Source: Chloropicon primus (taxonomy: Eukaryota; Chlorophyta; Chloropicophyceae; Chloropicales; Chloropicaceae). From it: a stretch of 64,000 nt of DNA. Below the pieces are notes generated by a model, which was not told the origin of the DNA, did not search any database, and saw nothing but the letters and a program-made list of their open reading frames with translations. The stretch is from positions 124,001 through 188,000 of the forward strand of contig CP060773.1 of the NCBI GenBank assembly GCA_023205875.1, written 5' to 3'. Both the position numbers and the translations under genes were made by a program. Shown piece by piece: positions 8,409 through 17,319 of this stretch. Position 1 is the stretch's first letter. Each line of letters begins with the position of its first letter.

Positions 8409-10898
8409 TTAGCAGCACGTCGAATTGCAGTTCTTCTTCTTCGCGGAGCGACGGGGTGGCGGTGGACGATCCTCCACAGGCTGGACCGTCCAGTGCTTCA
8501 TCTCCAAGGCCTCGAACTCCTCGTCGATATCCGTTCCCGTGTCTTGAGAGTCATAGCTAAAATCGCTGTCCATGTCGTCCTCCTCGACCGCAGCTTGCTG
8601 GTTTGCTGCAGAGCTTTCCTCGTCCGAGGAGAACTCAGCCTCGTCGTCCGACTCCAGGGGTGGAACGTCGTCGTCGCTGGACTCGAGATCCAGCTGGGTG
8701 GCGCTCGAGATGTTCGAATCCACTTCGTCATCAGAGTCGATCGAATTCAGTCGAGCGGCGGCCTTGGCGGCAGCCTTCTCGGCCCTGAGCTTTGCCCTCT
8801 TCTGCTTCTCGTGGGACTTTTCCGGGTTCTCCTCCTTGGCACCCGCGGCCCTTGCCTTGGAGTCCACGGTGATCTTCCTCTGCAAGAAGACATCGCAGCC
8901 CAAGTACGCGTCCGACAGGATCATGATGCTCACGTCGTAGTCCCCAGGTGGCGGAGCCCTGAAGCCGAGGATGACCCTCCTGCACCCGCTCTTGCTTCTG
9001 AGATCAGAGAGCTTGCCGGGGAGCATCTTCTTGATGTTGGCATAATCGTAGTCTCCCGTCTTCATCGCGTCAACCTTGGCGTGGCAAGACTTTGAGAACT
9101 CCTCCAGCAGAGTGTCTCTGAAGCCGCACTCCTCGGCCTCGTCCATCTCCACGTTGCCGTAGCAGTACAGCAGGTTCGCCTTGACGTCACCGACCAAAAA
9201 GTACCACCTCTCCGCTTTCTTGAACGGCAGGAGGGGCGTCTCCGCCATCATTTGCTGGCCCTTGGTCTTAGGAATGTTGAAGATCTCCTCCAAAGTATCC
9301 AAGACCTCGTCGACCATCTTCTCGTTCGTGACCTTGTCCTCGGAGCCAGCCTTGGAGACAAACTCTTCCACCAAGGAGTCGTACTTGCTCCTGCTGGCGG
9401 CGCTCAAGTTCTTCATCTGCTGGACAATGTCCGACTTGTGGGAGTCGCGCTTCAGCATCACATTGAGCTCGACAAGGGTGGGGTCAAACACCACAATCCC
9501 TTCCTCTTGCTCCACGTACATCTTGCAGCTCGTCACTTCCACCCTCGGAAGAGCCCTTACCATCGTGAAGGTCTCATTCACTCCCCTCTCTCCAAGGTCC
9601 CTGTCCAACGCAAACTCCAACAGGGACTTGAGATCAGAATCGCTGAGCTTGAGCATCTCGTCCAAGGTCTTCACCTTAATTCCTCCCGGCGTGCCCTTTG
9701 CCATCATCTTCATGACGTGCTCGTCCACATGGGGCAGCTGGTACAACCCAGACTTGCCTTGCAGGGCCTTGCTGCTGTTCGAAGTGACGCTCTGGGTTCT
9801 GGGCCTCTTGACGTCCGTAGGAACCGCCTGGAAGATGCACTGCATCGTCTCGATCACGGCCTGGGTCGGGGCGAACCAGCAATAGTTGTGCCTGGCTATT
9901 CTAGGGATGGCGGCCGCCTTGACGAGCTCCCCGGCAAGCTTTGGAATGACCTTGAGGATCTGCTCCTGCTTGAGCTCCTTTGGTATGTCGATCCTGTACG
10001 TCCAAGCGAGGACGGCGAAGTGGGACCTGATGAGCTCCACCTTCTTCTTGAACATCTTGTCACCTTCCTTGAGGGCCTTGAAGCGAATCAGGTTCTTCAT
10101 CAGCTGCTCGAGCAGAGGGTAGTGCTTCCTCGCCACCTTGATCTCCACGAACTCCGCGGCGCAGGTCAGAGTCTCGATGACTCTGTGGATGCTGTGAGCC
10201 TGCTTGATGTGCACAGGACTCTGCTGCTGGTTCAACCAGATGCCCAAAGTCTCGACCATGACGTTGTTGGCGTACTTTTTGGACTTGTTCAAGTAAAAGA
10301 TCGCATACGCTACTGGAATGATAATTGCGAGGGCAACAATGAGGCCGAGCAAGATGATCGAAGCCTTCTCGTTGTCCCGGAAAAGGAACGTCGGGAGAGC
10401 GACGCCAAACTTGGTCGAGCTGGGGCCGTCCGGGTGCCCATACTTCTCCCAGTTCTCCCGCGCCGTCTCATCCGTCAAGGTCTTGTAGGCCTTGGACACA
10501 AAGTTGCTGAAGAACTCCGACGCCGCTGGATCAGGGTTCTTGTCCGGATGGTACTTCAGACTCAGCTTCCTGTACGCGGACTTGATCTGCTTCTTCGTTG
10601 CAGACGTTGGCAACTCCAGGATCTCAAAGGGATCAAACTTCTGGTCCTCCTCCGAGCTGTACGCGATATAGATCGACAGGGAAAGGATCGCCAACCATAG
10701 CAGGGTCAAGACCACGTTGCTCCTGCTTCCGAAGAATCCCTTCTTCTTCTCCTTCCTTCCGCGGGCAACGTTCAAGCTCACCTCCTCCTTGGCCTCCGAG
10801 GTCACTTTCGATACCGTCCACGGCACAGCGATGACAGTCAGGATGGCCACCACAAACACCGAAAACAAATCCTCATTCGTTGACGTTGGGTCCTCCAT
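8409..10898 (-). CDS. SEC63: SEC63, J-domain subunit of the ER translocon
   Basis: SEC63 works with SEC61/SEC62 in post-translational import and recruits BiP on the luminal side. The 829-aa intronless protein starts MEDPTSTNEDL. It has a first membrane segment (about 10-30), a second (about 62-84), a DnaJ domain with the HPD tripeptide (YRKLSLKYHPDKNPDP, about 88-155) and a third membrane segment (about 180-205). That places the J domain in the lumen, as in known SEC63. A cytosolic Brl/Sec63 region follows (about 230-640). The C-terminus is a long acidic, Ser/Asp-rich tail, as in other SEC63 proteins, ending SAKKKNCNSTCC. The ATG at 10898 is the first methionine in the frame. Confidence 0.96.
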   Translation of the reverse strand: MEDPTSTNEDLFSVFVVAILTVIAVPWTVSKVTSEAKEEVSLNVARGRKEKKKGFFGSRSNVVLTLLWLAILSLSIYIAYSSEEDQKFDPFEILELPTSATKKQIKSAYRKLSLKYHPDKNPDPAASEFFSNFVSKAYKTLTDETARENWEKYGHPDGPSSTKFGVALPTFLFRDNEKASIILLGLIVALAIIIPVAYAIFYLNKSKKYANNVMVETLGIWLNQQQSPVHIKQAHSIHRVIETLTCAAEFVEIKVARKHYPLLEQLMKNLIRFKALKEGDKMFKKKVELIRSHFAVLAWTYRIDIPKELKQEQILKVIPKLAGELVKAAAIPRIARHNYCWFAPTQAVIETMQCIFQAVPTDVKRPRTQSVTSNSSKALQGKSGLYQLPHVDEHVMKMMAKGTPGGIKVKTLDEMLKLSDSDLKSLLEFALDRDLGERGVNETFTMVRALPRVEVTSCKMYVEQEEGIVVFDPTLVELNVMLKRDSHKSDIVQQMKNLSAASRSKYDSLVEEFVSKAGSEDKVTNEKMVDEVLDTLEEIFNIPKTKGQQMMAETPLLPFKKAERWYFLVGDVKANLLYCYGNVEMDEAEECGFRDTLLEEFSKSCHAKVDAMKTGDYDYANIKKMLPGKLSDLRSKSGCRRVILGFRAPPPGDYDVSIMILSDAYLGCDVFLQRKITVDSKARAAGAKEENPEKSHEKQKRAKLRAEKAAAKAAARLNSIDSDDEVDSNISSATQLDLESSDDDVPPLESDDEAEFSSDEESSAANQQAAVEEDDMDSDFSYDSQDTGTDIDEEFEALEMKHWTVQPVEDRPPPPRRSAKKKNCNSTCC

Positions 10899-11399
10899 GA
10901 TGAGTAGAACTACAGACACCAACCGCCGCCCACAAAACTACTGCAGTCGACGAGGCAGTTACGAAACGGAAGCAAAAGTAACGCACAGAGTGACGTCAGT
11001 TTCACCATAAAGGTCAACACGAATGGGAATGGGATTAGGGAACGGGAATAAGAAATGAAGAAATGAAGAAATAAGAATGCGAATGGGACAAGCTCGGAAG
11101 GTGGAGAGTTTCGTCTTGCGACCATTCGTTGGAAAGGTCTTGACGAGGCGGTTCCAACAATCCCTCTGCGTTGGTCCTCGTTTCACTTCTTTCGCCTTCA
11201 ACTCGAAACTCACCTCTAACCAAAGGGTCAATCCAACAACATTCATCATCAACACCAACGAGAGGAGGCGAGGGCGATGAGAAGAAAGAAAACGTTTTAG
11301 TCTCAAATGGCGTCCAGTTTCTTCGAGCAAGGTATCTATCGAAAGGTTATGACAAGACGCTTCATTTGATGTAATCCTCTTTCAACCTTTCACAAAACT

Positions 11400-11643
11400 C
11401 CGTCCGTCACAATCGTTCAAACACTCACCTCTCTCCTCCTCCGCGATCGCCCTCCACTCGCGTGTTTCTGCCGCGTCAAAATCGAAAAGTCGGCGAAACC
11501 CTAGTTCACATTTGAAGTAAAAGAAATTCAAATATGAAGTAGGAAAAAGTTCACATTTGAACTTCATTTTTTCGACAAAGCAGAAGAGACAGAAGAGCGA
11601 AGGAGAGGAGAGAGGTGAGTGTTTGAACGATTGTGACGGACGG
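11400..11643. repeat. 39-bp perfect inverted repeat (foldback) with a 165-bp spacer
   Basis: Bases 11400-11438 are the exact reverse complement of 11605-11643. Each arm, read outward from the centre, contains GAGAGAG|GTGAGTGTTTG, a consensus 5' splice donor. The spacer is AT-rich and includes two GTTCACATTTGAA-like strings. No terminal duplication or coding capacity is visible. Confidence 0.85.
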
Positions 11644-11949
11644 GGAAGGGGAGAAAAGGGAGAGAGTGTGGGATCGTCGAAAGCGTCTCGTTTTTCTCTT
11701 TCGAATGAACTATTCATTGGCACGATTACGTGGAGTCTTTGCATCACGAAAGAGGTTTGAAGGTCTCCACCTCAGGGAAGGGGCTTTGCGTTTGACAAGG
11801 GCACGCTCTTGTGGACGGAGTTCGACCGCAAGGACGAGCGAGGCTGGGAGGGAAATCGGTTCAAGCTTGTATCTTGTCTCGCGACCTCTCGATTGACCCC
11901 AACCTTGCCTACCGTAACGCATGAAACTCACAGAGAGACAGACAGAGAC

Positions 11950-11953
<4 letters not shown>

Positions 11954-12004
<51 letters not shown>
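11954..12004. repeat. (GA)n microsatellite
   Basis: An uninterrupted GA tract of about 50 bp follows GACA-type repeats from about 11935, in the RAB18 upstream region. Confidence 0.9.
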
Positions 12005-12006
<2 letters not shown>

Positions 12007-12392
12007 TTTTGTCCAGAACTCAGAGAGAGAGAGAGGTTTGGTGTTAGGTTGGGAAGCGTTACGTTTTTTTTCTTTGTTCCCGCTTCTCGTAACGGATGAG
12101 GAGGAGAAACTCAACTCAAACCCACGCTCCCTTCTCTTGTTTTGTCTTCGTTCTGCAGAGAGAGAGAGGGAGAGAGAGAGGAGGGTGGCTGGCTGGTCTG
12201 GTGACGAGGAGAGGAGAGGAGTGGAGTGGCGCTGAGAGCGTGGTGAGGCCACCGGAGAAAGTCCTCGCCTTGCTTTGCATCACAACCGCCTCAAGAATCC
12301 TTCTGCAGACTTTTTGAGGAACACTGAGAGAGAGAGAAAGAGGAGGAAGAGGAAGGAGAAAAGTCGCTTGCTTGCTTGCTTGCTTGTTGGTC

Positions 12393-12432
<40 letters not shown>
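12393..12432. repeat. (CA)n microsatellite in the RAB18 leader
   Basis: About 20 CA units, 65 bp before the RAB18 start codon and preceded by (GCTT)n. It probably lies in the 5' UTR. Confidence 0.9.
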
Positions 12433-12435
<3 letters not shown>

Positions 12436-12497
12436 TCTGCCTAGTGCAGCTTGTGTGCCGAGACGCCAGCATCGGCATTAGCATCGGCACCAGCACC

Positions 12498-13133
12498 ATG
12501 TCATCGGGACAGAAAGCGAGAGGTGGTGGTGGAGGGTTCGACCACCTTTTCAAGATTCTCCTCGTCGGGGACAGCGGCGTGGGCAAGAGCTCTATCCTTA
12601 TGCGGTTTACGACCGAGGACTGTTTCGAGGACATGAGTCCCACGATAGGGGTGGACTTCAAGCTGAAGATGCTCGATTTGGACGGGAAGAGGCTCAAGCT
12701 GACGATATGGGACACTGCTGGTCAAGAGAGGTTCAGGACGCTGACGAGCAGTTACTACAGGGGCGCCCAGGGCATCATATTCGCGTACGACGTGTGCAGG
12801 AAAGAAACGTTCAGGTCCTTGCAGGAGCTGTGGATGAACGAGGTTGACATGTACAGCACAATACCTGACGCCATCAAGATGGTCGTGGGGAACAAGGTGG
12901 ACCTCCAGGACAGGCAGGTGACCAAGGAGGAGGGGAAGAACTTTGCGAGGCAGCACGGGTGCCTATTTATAGAAACGAGCGCCAAGGAGAACATAAAGAT
13001 TGCTCAGTGCTTCGAGGAGCTCGTGAGGAAGATGTTGGAGACGCCGCAACTGGTGGAAGACTACAACTCGGCGAGCAAGGGAATTAACCTGAGACAGGAG
13101 AGGGAGGCGTCAGAGGGAGGAGGGTGCTGCTAG
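12498..13133 (+). CDS. RAB18: Rab GTPase of the RAB18 / RABC group
   Basis: This small GTPase of the endomembrane system has 211 aa, the usual length, and no intron. It shows the P-loop GDSGVGKSS, switch [10 protein letters not shown], the [20 protein letters not shown] signature typical of RAB18, NKVD and ETSAK. The C-terminus ends GGGCC, a double-cysteine geranylgeranylation site. RAB18 members act at the ER and lipid droplets in other eukaryotes, so that role is by family. The Gly-rich N-terminus ([13 protein letters not shown]) is somewhat extended. Confidence 0.95.
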   Translation: MSSGQKARGGGGGFDHLFKILLVGDSGVGKSSILMRFTTEDCFEDMSPTIGVDFKLKMLDLDGKRLKLTIWDTAGQERFRTLTSSYYRGAQGIIFAYDVCRKETFRSLQELWMNEVDMYSTIPDAIKMVVGNKVDLQDRQVTKEEGKNFARQHGCLFIETSAKENIKIAQCFEELVRKMLETPQLVEDYNSASKGINLRQEREASEGGGCC

Positions 13134-13194
13134 ATTGATGCAGTCTTTGTAATATTCGTCTTACATACAGGACACCGCGCCGGGCGAAGGATGG

Positions 13195-15627
13195 TCACTT
13201 CCGCCGATACCAGCCATCTGCATCCACAGTTGGCGCTCCGGCGTTCTTCACCCCGCCTTGAGAAGAATCAGAAAGCTCGGATTCCGACTCTTCTTGGTAC
13301 TCTGAGTCAGACTCCATATTCGGCTCCTCGTCCGACACTACGTGCACCTCGTCGTCCAACACTTCGTGCGCCTCGTCGCTATTCTCCGCCTTGCCAAATG
13401 TACCCCCCAAGAGATGCTGCACCTTGGAGTTTACACTAGCGGCCATGGAAAGGTTCTGGCGCACGTGGGATATCACCCCTTCTGACTCTGACACTGGCTT
13501 TCCCCCCGCATTTGGACGTTGGGGGGTATTGTGGACAACTCTAACCACACTGTTTGATGCTCTTTGGCGGGAAACTTCGTCGCTCTCGCGATCGTCCTCG
13601 TCGTCGTCCTCCTCCTGCTGATATTCTGAGCCCCCACTGTCACTCGACTTCCCCGTCTCCCCCTCTTTCGACCCGTGGTCCTCGGACAGCTCGTCCTCGC
13701 TCCAGGACCTTATGTTCCCCCTGGACCGCTGAACCCTTGAGCTCATCCTCCGCTCCTCCTGGTTCTTGATGGCATCCTCGATCTGGTAGTCAAAGTCTGC
13801 GTCCATCTCGGCGTAACTGACCGCCTTGGTCTTCCTGCGGCTCCTCCTCGAGCCGTCCTCCGCCAAGTCGTACGTCGTCGCGTACATGGTGTCCATGACA
13901 TTCGTTACCCCGAGCTGGCTCTTCAGTCTCTCCTGCGCCATCTCCAGCTTGTGCATCTGCTCCTTGTGCTCAGAGATTGACCTTGCAACGTCACTGGCCT
14001 CGAATTTGGTCGTGAACTTCTCGCTAAAGAGGTCCTCGGTGGCCCACTTGTCCACGAAATGAAGGAATTCTTCGCCAGAGCTGCAGATCAGCTCGTGCCC
14101 TGAAATCTCTGGAACCTCCGTGACCCGACTTTCCCTCTTTCGCCCTTTCGAGCCTCGAGTAGACCTCTTCGCAGACTCGTCGTTCCCAACGGCCCCAGGA
14201 GGGAGCTCCCTCAGCATGAAACAATGCCCCTGCTCCGGATAAAGGTTCAGGAGCCAATACCGCCTGCCATACAAGTCCTTGGCATACGCCTCGTTCATCC
14301 TCAGGTCATCTACAAACTCCGTCTCTTCCGTCACGAGGACCTTCTTGCCTCCGGCTCCGGGAATGGTGGCCTCGAACGGCATGTCCCATGGGCCCATCTC
14401 CGCGGCCGCTTCCTTCACCTTCTTTGGGAGTAGGTTGTGAAAGACTGCGTTTTCGATTCTCGTGACGATAGCGGCGTGCTTCTCGCAGCACAGCTCGCAC
14501 ACGAACCTCAGAAGCTCCAGTCTCTCCATAGGCTCCATCTCCTCGTACAGAGCAGGCAGGCCCTTCTCCTCCTCGTCCTCCCCGTTGTCCTGGAAGAAGC
14601 AGGAGGGGAACTGCATCTCAGAAACTTCTGCCCAGTGGCTCAACACATCTTTCTGCAAAACTTCCAGCCAATTCATCCTGCAGGGGGGGCTCCGGACCCT
14701 CCAGTGCAGCCCCTTGAGCATCATGATGTGGATGTCCGCGAGGAGATAAGGGTCATGCGCCACTTCAGCCCTGGCGTCCTCGTCTTTGCCTTTGTCGCCC
14801 TCCTCGGCCTTCTCCTCCTTGGTCATGGCTTCTTCCGCCTCTTCCACTTTCTTTCCCTCCTCCGCTTTGACGCCAGAACCCGTCTCCATGTCCTGCTTCC
14901 CCTGCGGATCTTCCCCTGGCTCCGTTTTAACCTTGGCCGGGACCGCACCACCACCGGCGTCGCCCTTCCCAAGGAGAAGAGACTTCACCAGCTGCTCGCT
15001 CGTGAAGAAGACCGAACCAAACACCCTGTCACCGGTTGTCGTTGTTGTTCATCAGTAAGAGCAGGCCCAGGAGTGACAGACGAGGTTAGTAACCGCTCGG
15101 GGCGGATCCAGCAAAAGAAAAAAAAAATCTCCCGGTGGTCCTTACCTTGCATCATCGTAAACGGTGAGATCCTCCTGATTCCAAAACGCTGCCTCTTTCT
15201 CCGCATGCTTCTCCACAAGTTGCATCGCCTTGCCGTACACATCTTTGCCAAACCTGGAGAAAAAATCCAGGACACAAGAAAACTGCCAGGTCTTGGCCAC
15301 CTCGCTGGTACCCAACGAGGGACTCCAATGCCTCGAGTGGAGCTTCCTCGTGTCCTCATCCAATTCCAAATGCTCCTCCTCCTCCTCCTCGTGGTTCTCC
15401 TCCTCAGGATGCTTTGCCTTGGCCGCGGAAGACCTCTTCCCTTTGCCTTTCCTCTTCTTCCCTCGTCGTACTTTCCTTCTCTCGAAAACGTCTTCGTCAT
15501 CCTCATCGATCTGGTACGTCTGAGGGATCGTACGAGAACGGCACGAACGACGTGGACGGACCAAACACGGACCAGGGTTCATTGCGATCGATCCCAACGC
15601 GCCGTCGTTCTCGAACTCTGACCCCAT
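13195..15627 (-). CDS. DDT/WHIM-domain chromatin protein (ACF1/WSTF-like ISWI partner)
   Basis: Exon 1 (15146-15627) and exon 2 (13195-15025) are joined across a 120-bp phase-2 intron (GTAAGG/GACAG), giving about 770 aa. A basic N-terminus (ERRKVRRGKKRKGKGKRSS) and acidic stretch lead into a DDT domain (TWQFSCVLDFFSRFGKDVYG, continued as VFGSVFFTSEQLVKSLLLG across the splice). A WHIM1-like helix follows (MERLELLRFVCELC), with a WHIM2/3-like YGRRYWLLNLYPEQG later. A coiled-coil region and long acidic C-terminus complete it. DDT-WHIM proteins bind ISWI ATPases and read linker length; ISWI itself is encoded 1.7 kb away. The first ATG in the frame (15627) is used, and an upstream exon cannot be excluded. 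Confidence 0.85.
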
Positions 15628-16077
15628 CTGCTTCTCGCTTCCCTGCTGTGATGGTGATGGTGACAACCAGAATCGATCCACGCGATCGAAGCGAATCGAT
15701 GGCGAGGAACGACAGACAGAGACAGAGACAGAGAGAGAGAGAAAGCGCGCGCCAAGGTGAAGACAGAAGACAGATGGTTCGATCGATCACCCGCCCGAGC
15801 CCTTGCCCCCCTTGCCCGCTCCTGGCCTTCTTCTTCGTCGCCGTCTCCTCCACCTGATCGATCGATCGATCGATCGATCGTTTTTTTAGGTTTTTTTTGG
15901 ATCGGGGTTTTCGGTATTTTGGGATCGATGGAGGGGTGATCAGTAACGCACGTAACCGACGGCGGCGCTCGTCGAGGAGTGTCGTGAACGGGCGGAGGGG
16001 GTTTCACGTTAACGCGGTTGGCAATCGTACCCGGTGCTTTCGGTCGCGTCCCTCCCGAAGCGGTAGACAGGAGCTCT

Positions 16078-16112
<35 letters not shown>

Positions 16113-16117
16113 GAAGG
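15628..16117. promoter_or_regulatory. Divergent promoter region between the DDT gene and the mitochondrial carrier
   Basis: It contains (GATC)n at about 15856-15880 followed by T runs, and a GA tract at about 16080-16109 ending 8 bp before the carrier start codon. No core copy recognised. Confidence 0.5.
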
Positions 16118-17149
16118 ATGAAGCTGAGAGATGATGAACTGATGGGTTTTGCTGGGCTGTGGCACAAGACGCAGCCGTTCGTGAACGGGAGCATTGCCGC
16201 GAGTGTGGCTCTCCTCGCTGTCCAGCCCTTTGACGTTGCCAAGATGCGGTACCAGCTGGGGAGCAAGTTAGGGTTTGCCCAACTGGCGAGGAAGATTGTG
16301 AGGGAGGAGGGGGCGAAGGGCCTCTACAAGGGGCTGGATGCGGGCCTGGCGCGGCAGATGACCTACGGCATGACGAGACTGGGCGTCTTCAGGACCCTGT
16401 CTGACTTGGCGAAGAGGAGAAGGCAGGAGAAGAATAGGGTTGGCTCGGACGGCTGCGAAGACGCGGCGGCGGCGGCGCAGTCCGTGCAACTGCCTCTGTG
16501 GGAGAAGGGGGTCTGCGCCCTTGCGGCCGGAGCGATTGGCGCAATTGTCGGCAACCCGGCGGACCTCGCAGTTGTGAGGCTCACTGCCGATGGGGCTCTT
16601 CCGCAGGCGCTTCGCAAGAACTACAAGGGGGTCTTTGATTGCTTGTCCAGGACGGTCAAGAGCGAGGGTGTGGTCGGACTGTGGAGAGGAACAGGAATGA
16701 CAGTGACCAGGTGCATGGCGGTCAACTTGGGCCAGCTCGCGAGTGCCGATCAGGCAAGAGACATATTAGAGAACATGGGGGCGAAGAAGGGGGGATTTGT
16801 CAGCATTCTTGGAGGCTCGGTGGTCGGCGGATTCGTTGGAGCTTTCTTTTCCATGCCGTTTGACTACGTCAAAAGCCAAGTGCAAAGCATGCAAGTTAAC
16901 GCAGTGACTGGCAAGTTCCCGTACAAGGGAGCGATGGACTGCGCCAGGAAAACTCTGGGGAGGCACGGCCCACTTCGATTCTACGCTGGCTTCATGCCCT
17001 ACTTCCTTCGGCAAGCGCCCCACGCCATACTCACGCTTTGCTTACTGGCGGAGCTCACCATCATCGAGGACCACTTGGAGGACGATCTCGAGAGGGAGAT
17101 GCACAAGCCAAAGCTCCACAAGGCAAAGCGCGCGCTGTTCCCCAAGTAG
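16118..17149 (+). CDS. Mitochondrial 2-oxoglutarate/malate carrier (SLC25A11-like)
   Basis: Three mitochondrial-carrier repeats are visible in 343 aa, with signatures PFDVAKMR, PADLAVVR and PFDYVKSQ at the ends of the odd-numbered helices. Subfamily clues match the 2-oxoglutarate carrier: GLDAGLARQMTYGMTRLGVF, then VRLTADGALP, NYKGVFDCLSRTVKSEGVVG, LWRGTGMTVTRCMAVNLGQL and FMPYFLRQAPHAILTL. It would exchange 2-oxoglutarate for malate across the inner membrane. No intron. The start codon follows a GA tract. The C-terminus is longer than usual, with a basic tail after the last helix. Confidence 0.93.
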   Translation: MKLRDDELMGFAGLWHKTQPFVNGSIAASVALLAVQPFDVAKMRYQLGSKLGFAQLARKIVREEGAKGLYKGLDAGLARQMTYGMTRLGVFRTLSDLAKRRRQEKNRVGSDGCEDAAAAAQSVQLPLWEKGVCALAAGAIGAIVGNPADLAVVRLTADGALPQALRKNYKGVFDCLSRTVKSEGVVGLWRGTGMTVTRCMAVNLGQLASADQARDILENMGAKKGGFVSILGGSVVGGFVGAFFSMPFDYVKSQVQSMQVNAVTGKFPYKGAMDCARKTLGRHGPLRFYAGFMPYFLRQAPHAILTLCLLAELTIIEDHLEDDLEREMHKPKLHKAKRALFPK

Positions 17150-17319
17150 CGACATGGGGGAGGTTGCAGATCGAGATCGTACGTTTCTCGCCCAGCGATC
17201 TTTGGGGGAAGGCGCCGCGCGAAGGAGTCAGACAGCAGCGAATTGCGAGTCAGACAGCAGCGAAATTGACACATGAATTACAAAAGATTAGAATTTCCAA
17301 CACCCCCAACCCCGTGGAT

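Larger units (their letters stand above)
10899..12497. promoter_or_regulatory. Divergent promoter region between SEC63 and RAB18
   Basis: No gene is convincing here. A degenerate core copy lies at 11122-11139, reading opposite to SEC63. A perfect inverted repeat spans 11400-11643 (listed separately). A GA tract runs at about 11954-12004 and a CA tract at about 12393-12432. A strong 3' splice-site-like sequence (TTTTGTCTTCGTTCTGCAG) ends at 12158. With the plus-strand donor near 11616 it could define a 5'-UTR intron of RAB18. Confidence 0.5.

Noticed and set aside
9252-10700. Long open frame (482 codons) antisense to SEC63
   Set aside because: It mirrors SEC63 codon by codon, has no recognisable motif, and arises because the real gene avoids codons whose complements are stops.
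11382-11747. 121-codon minus-strand frame spanning the foldback
   Set aside because: It includes both arms of the inverted repeat, so part of the peptide is an artefact of the palindrome; better explained as leader and promoter DNA.
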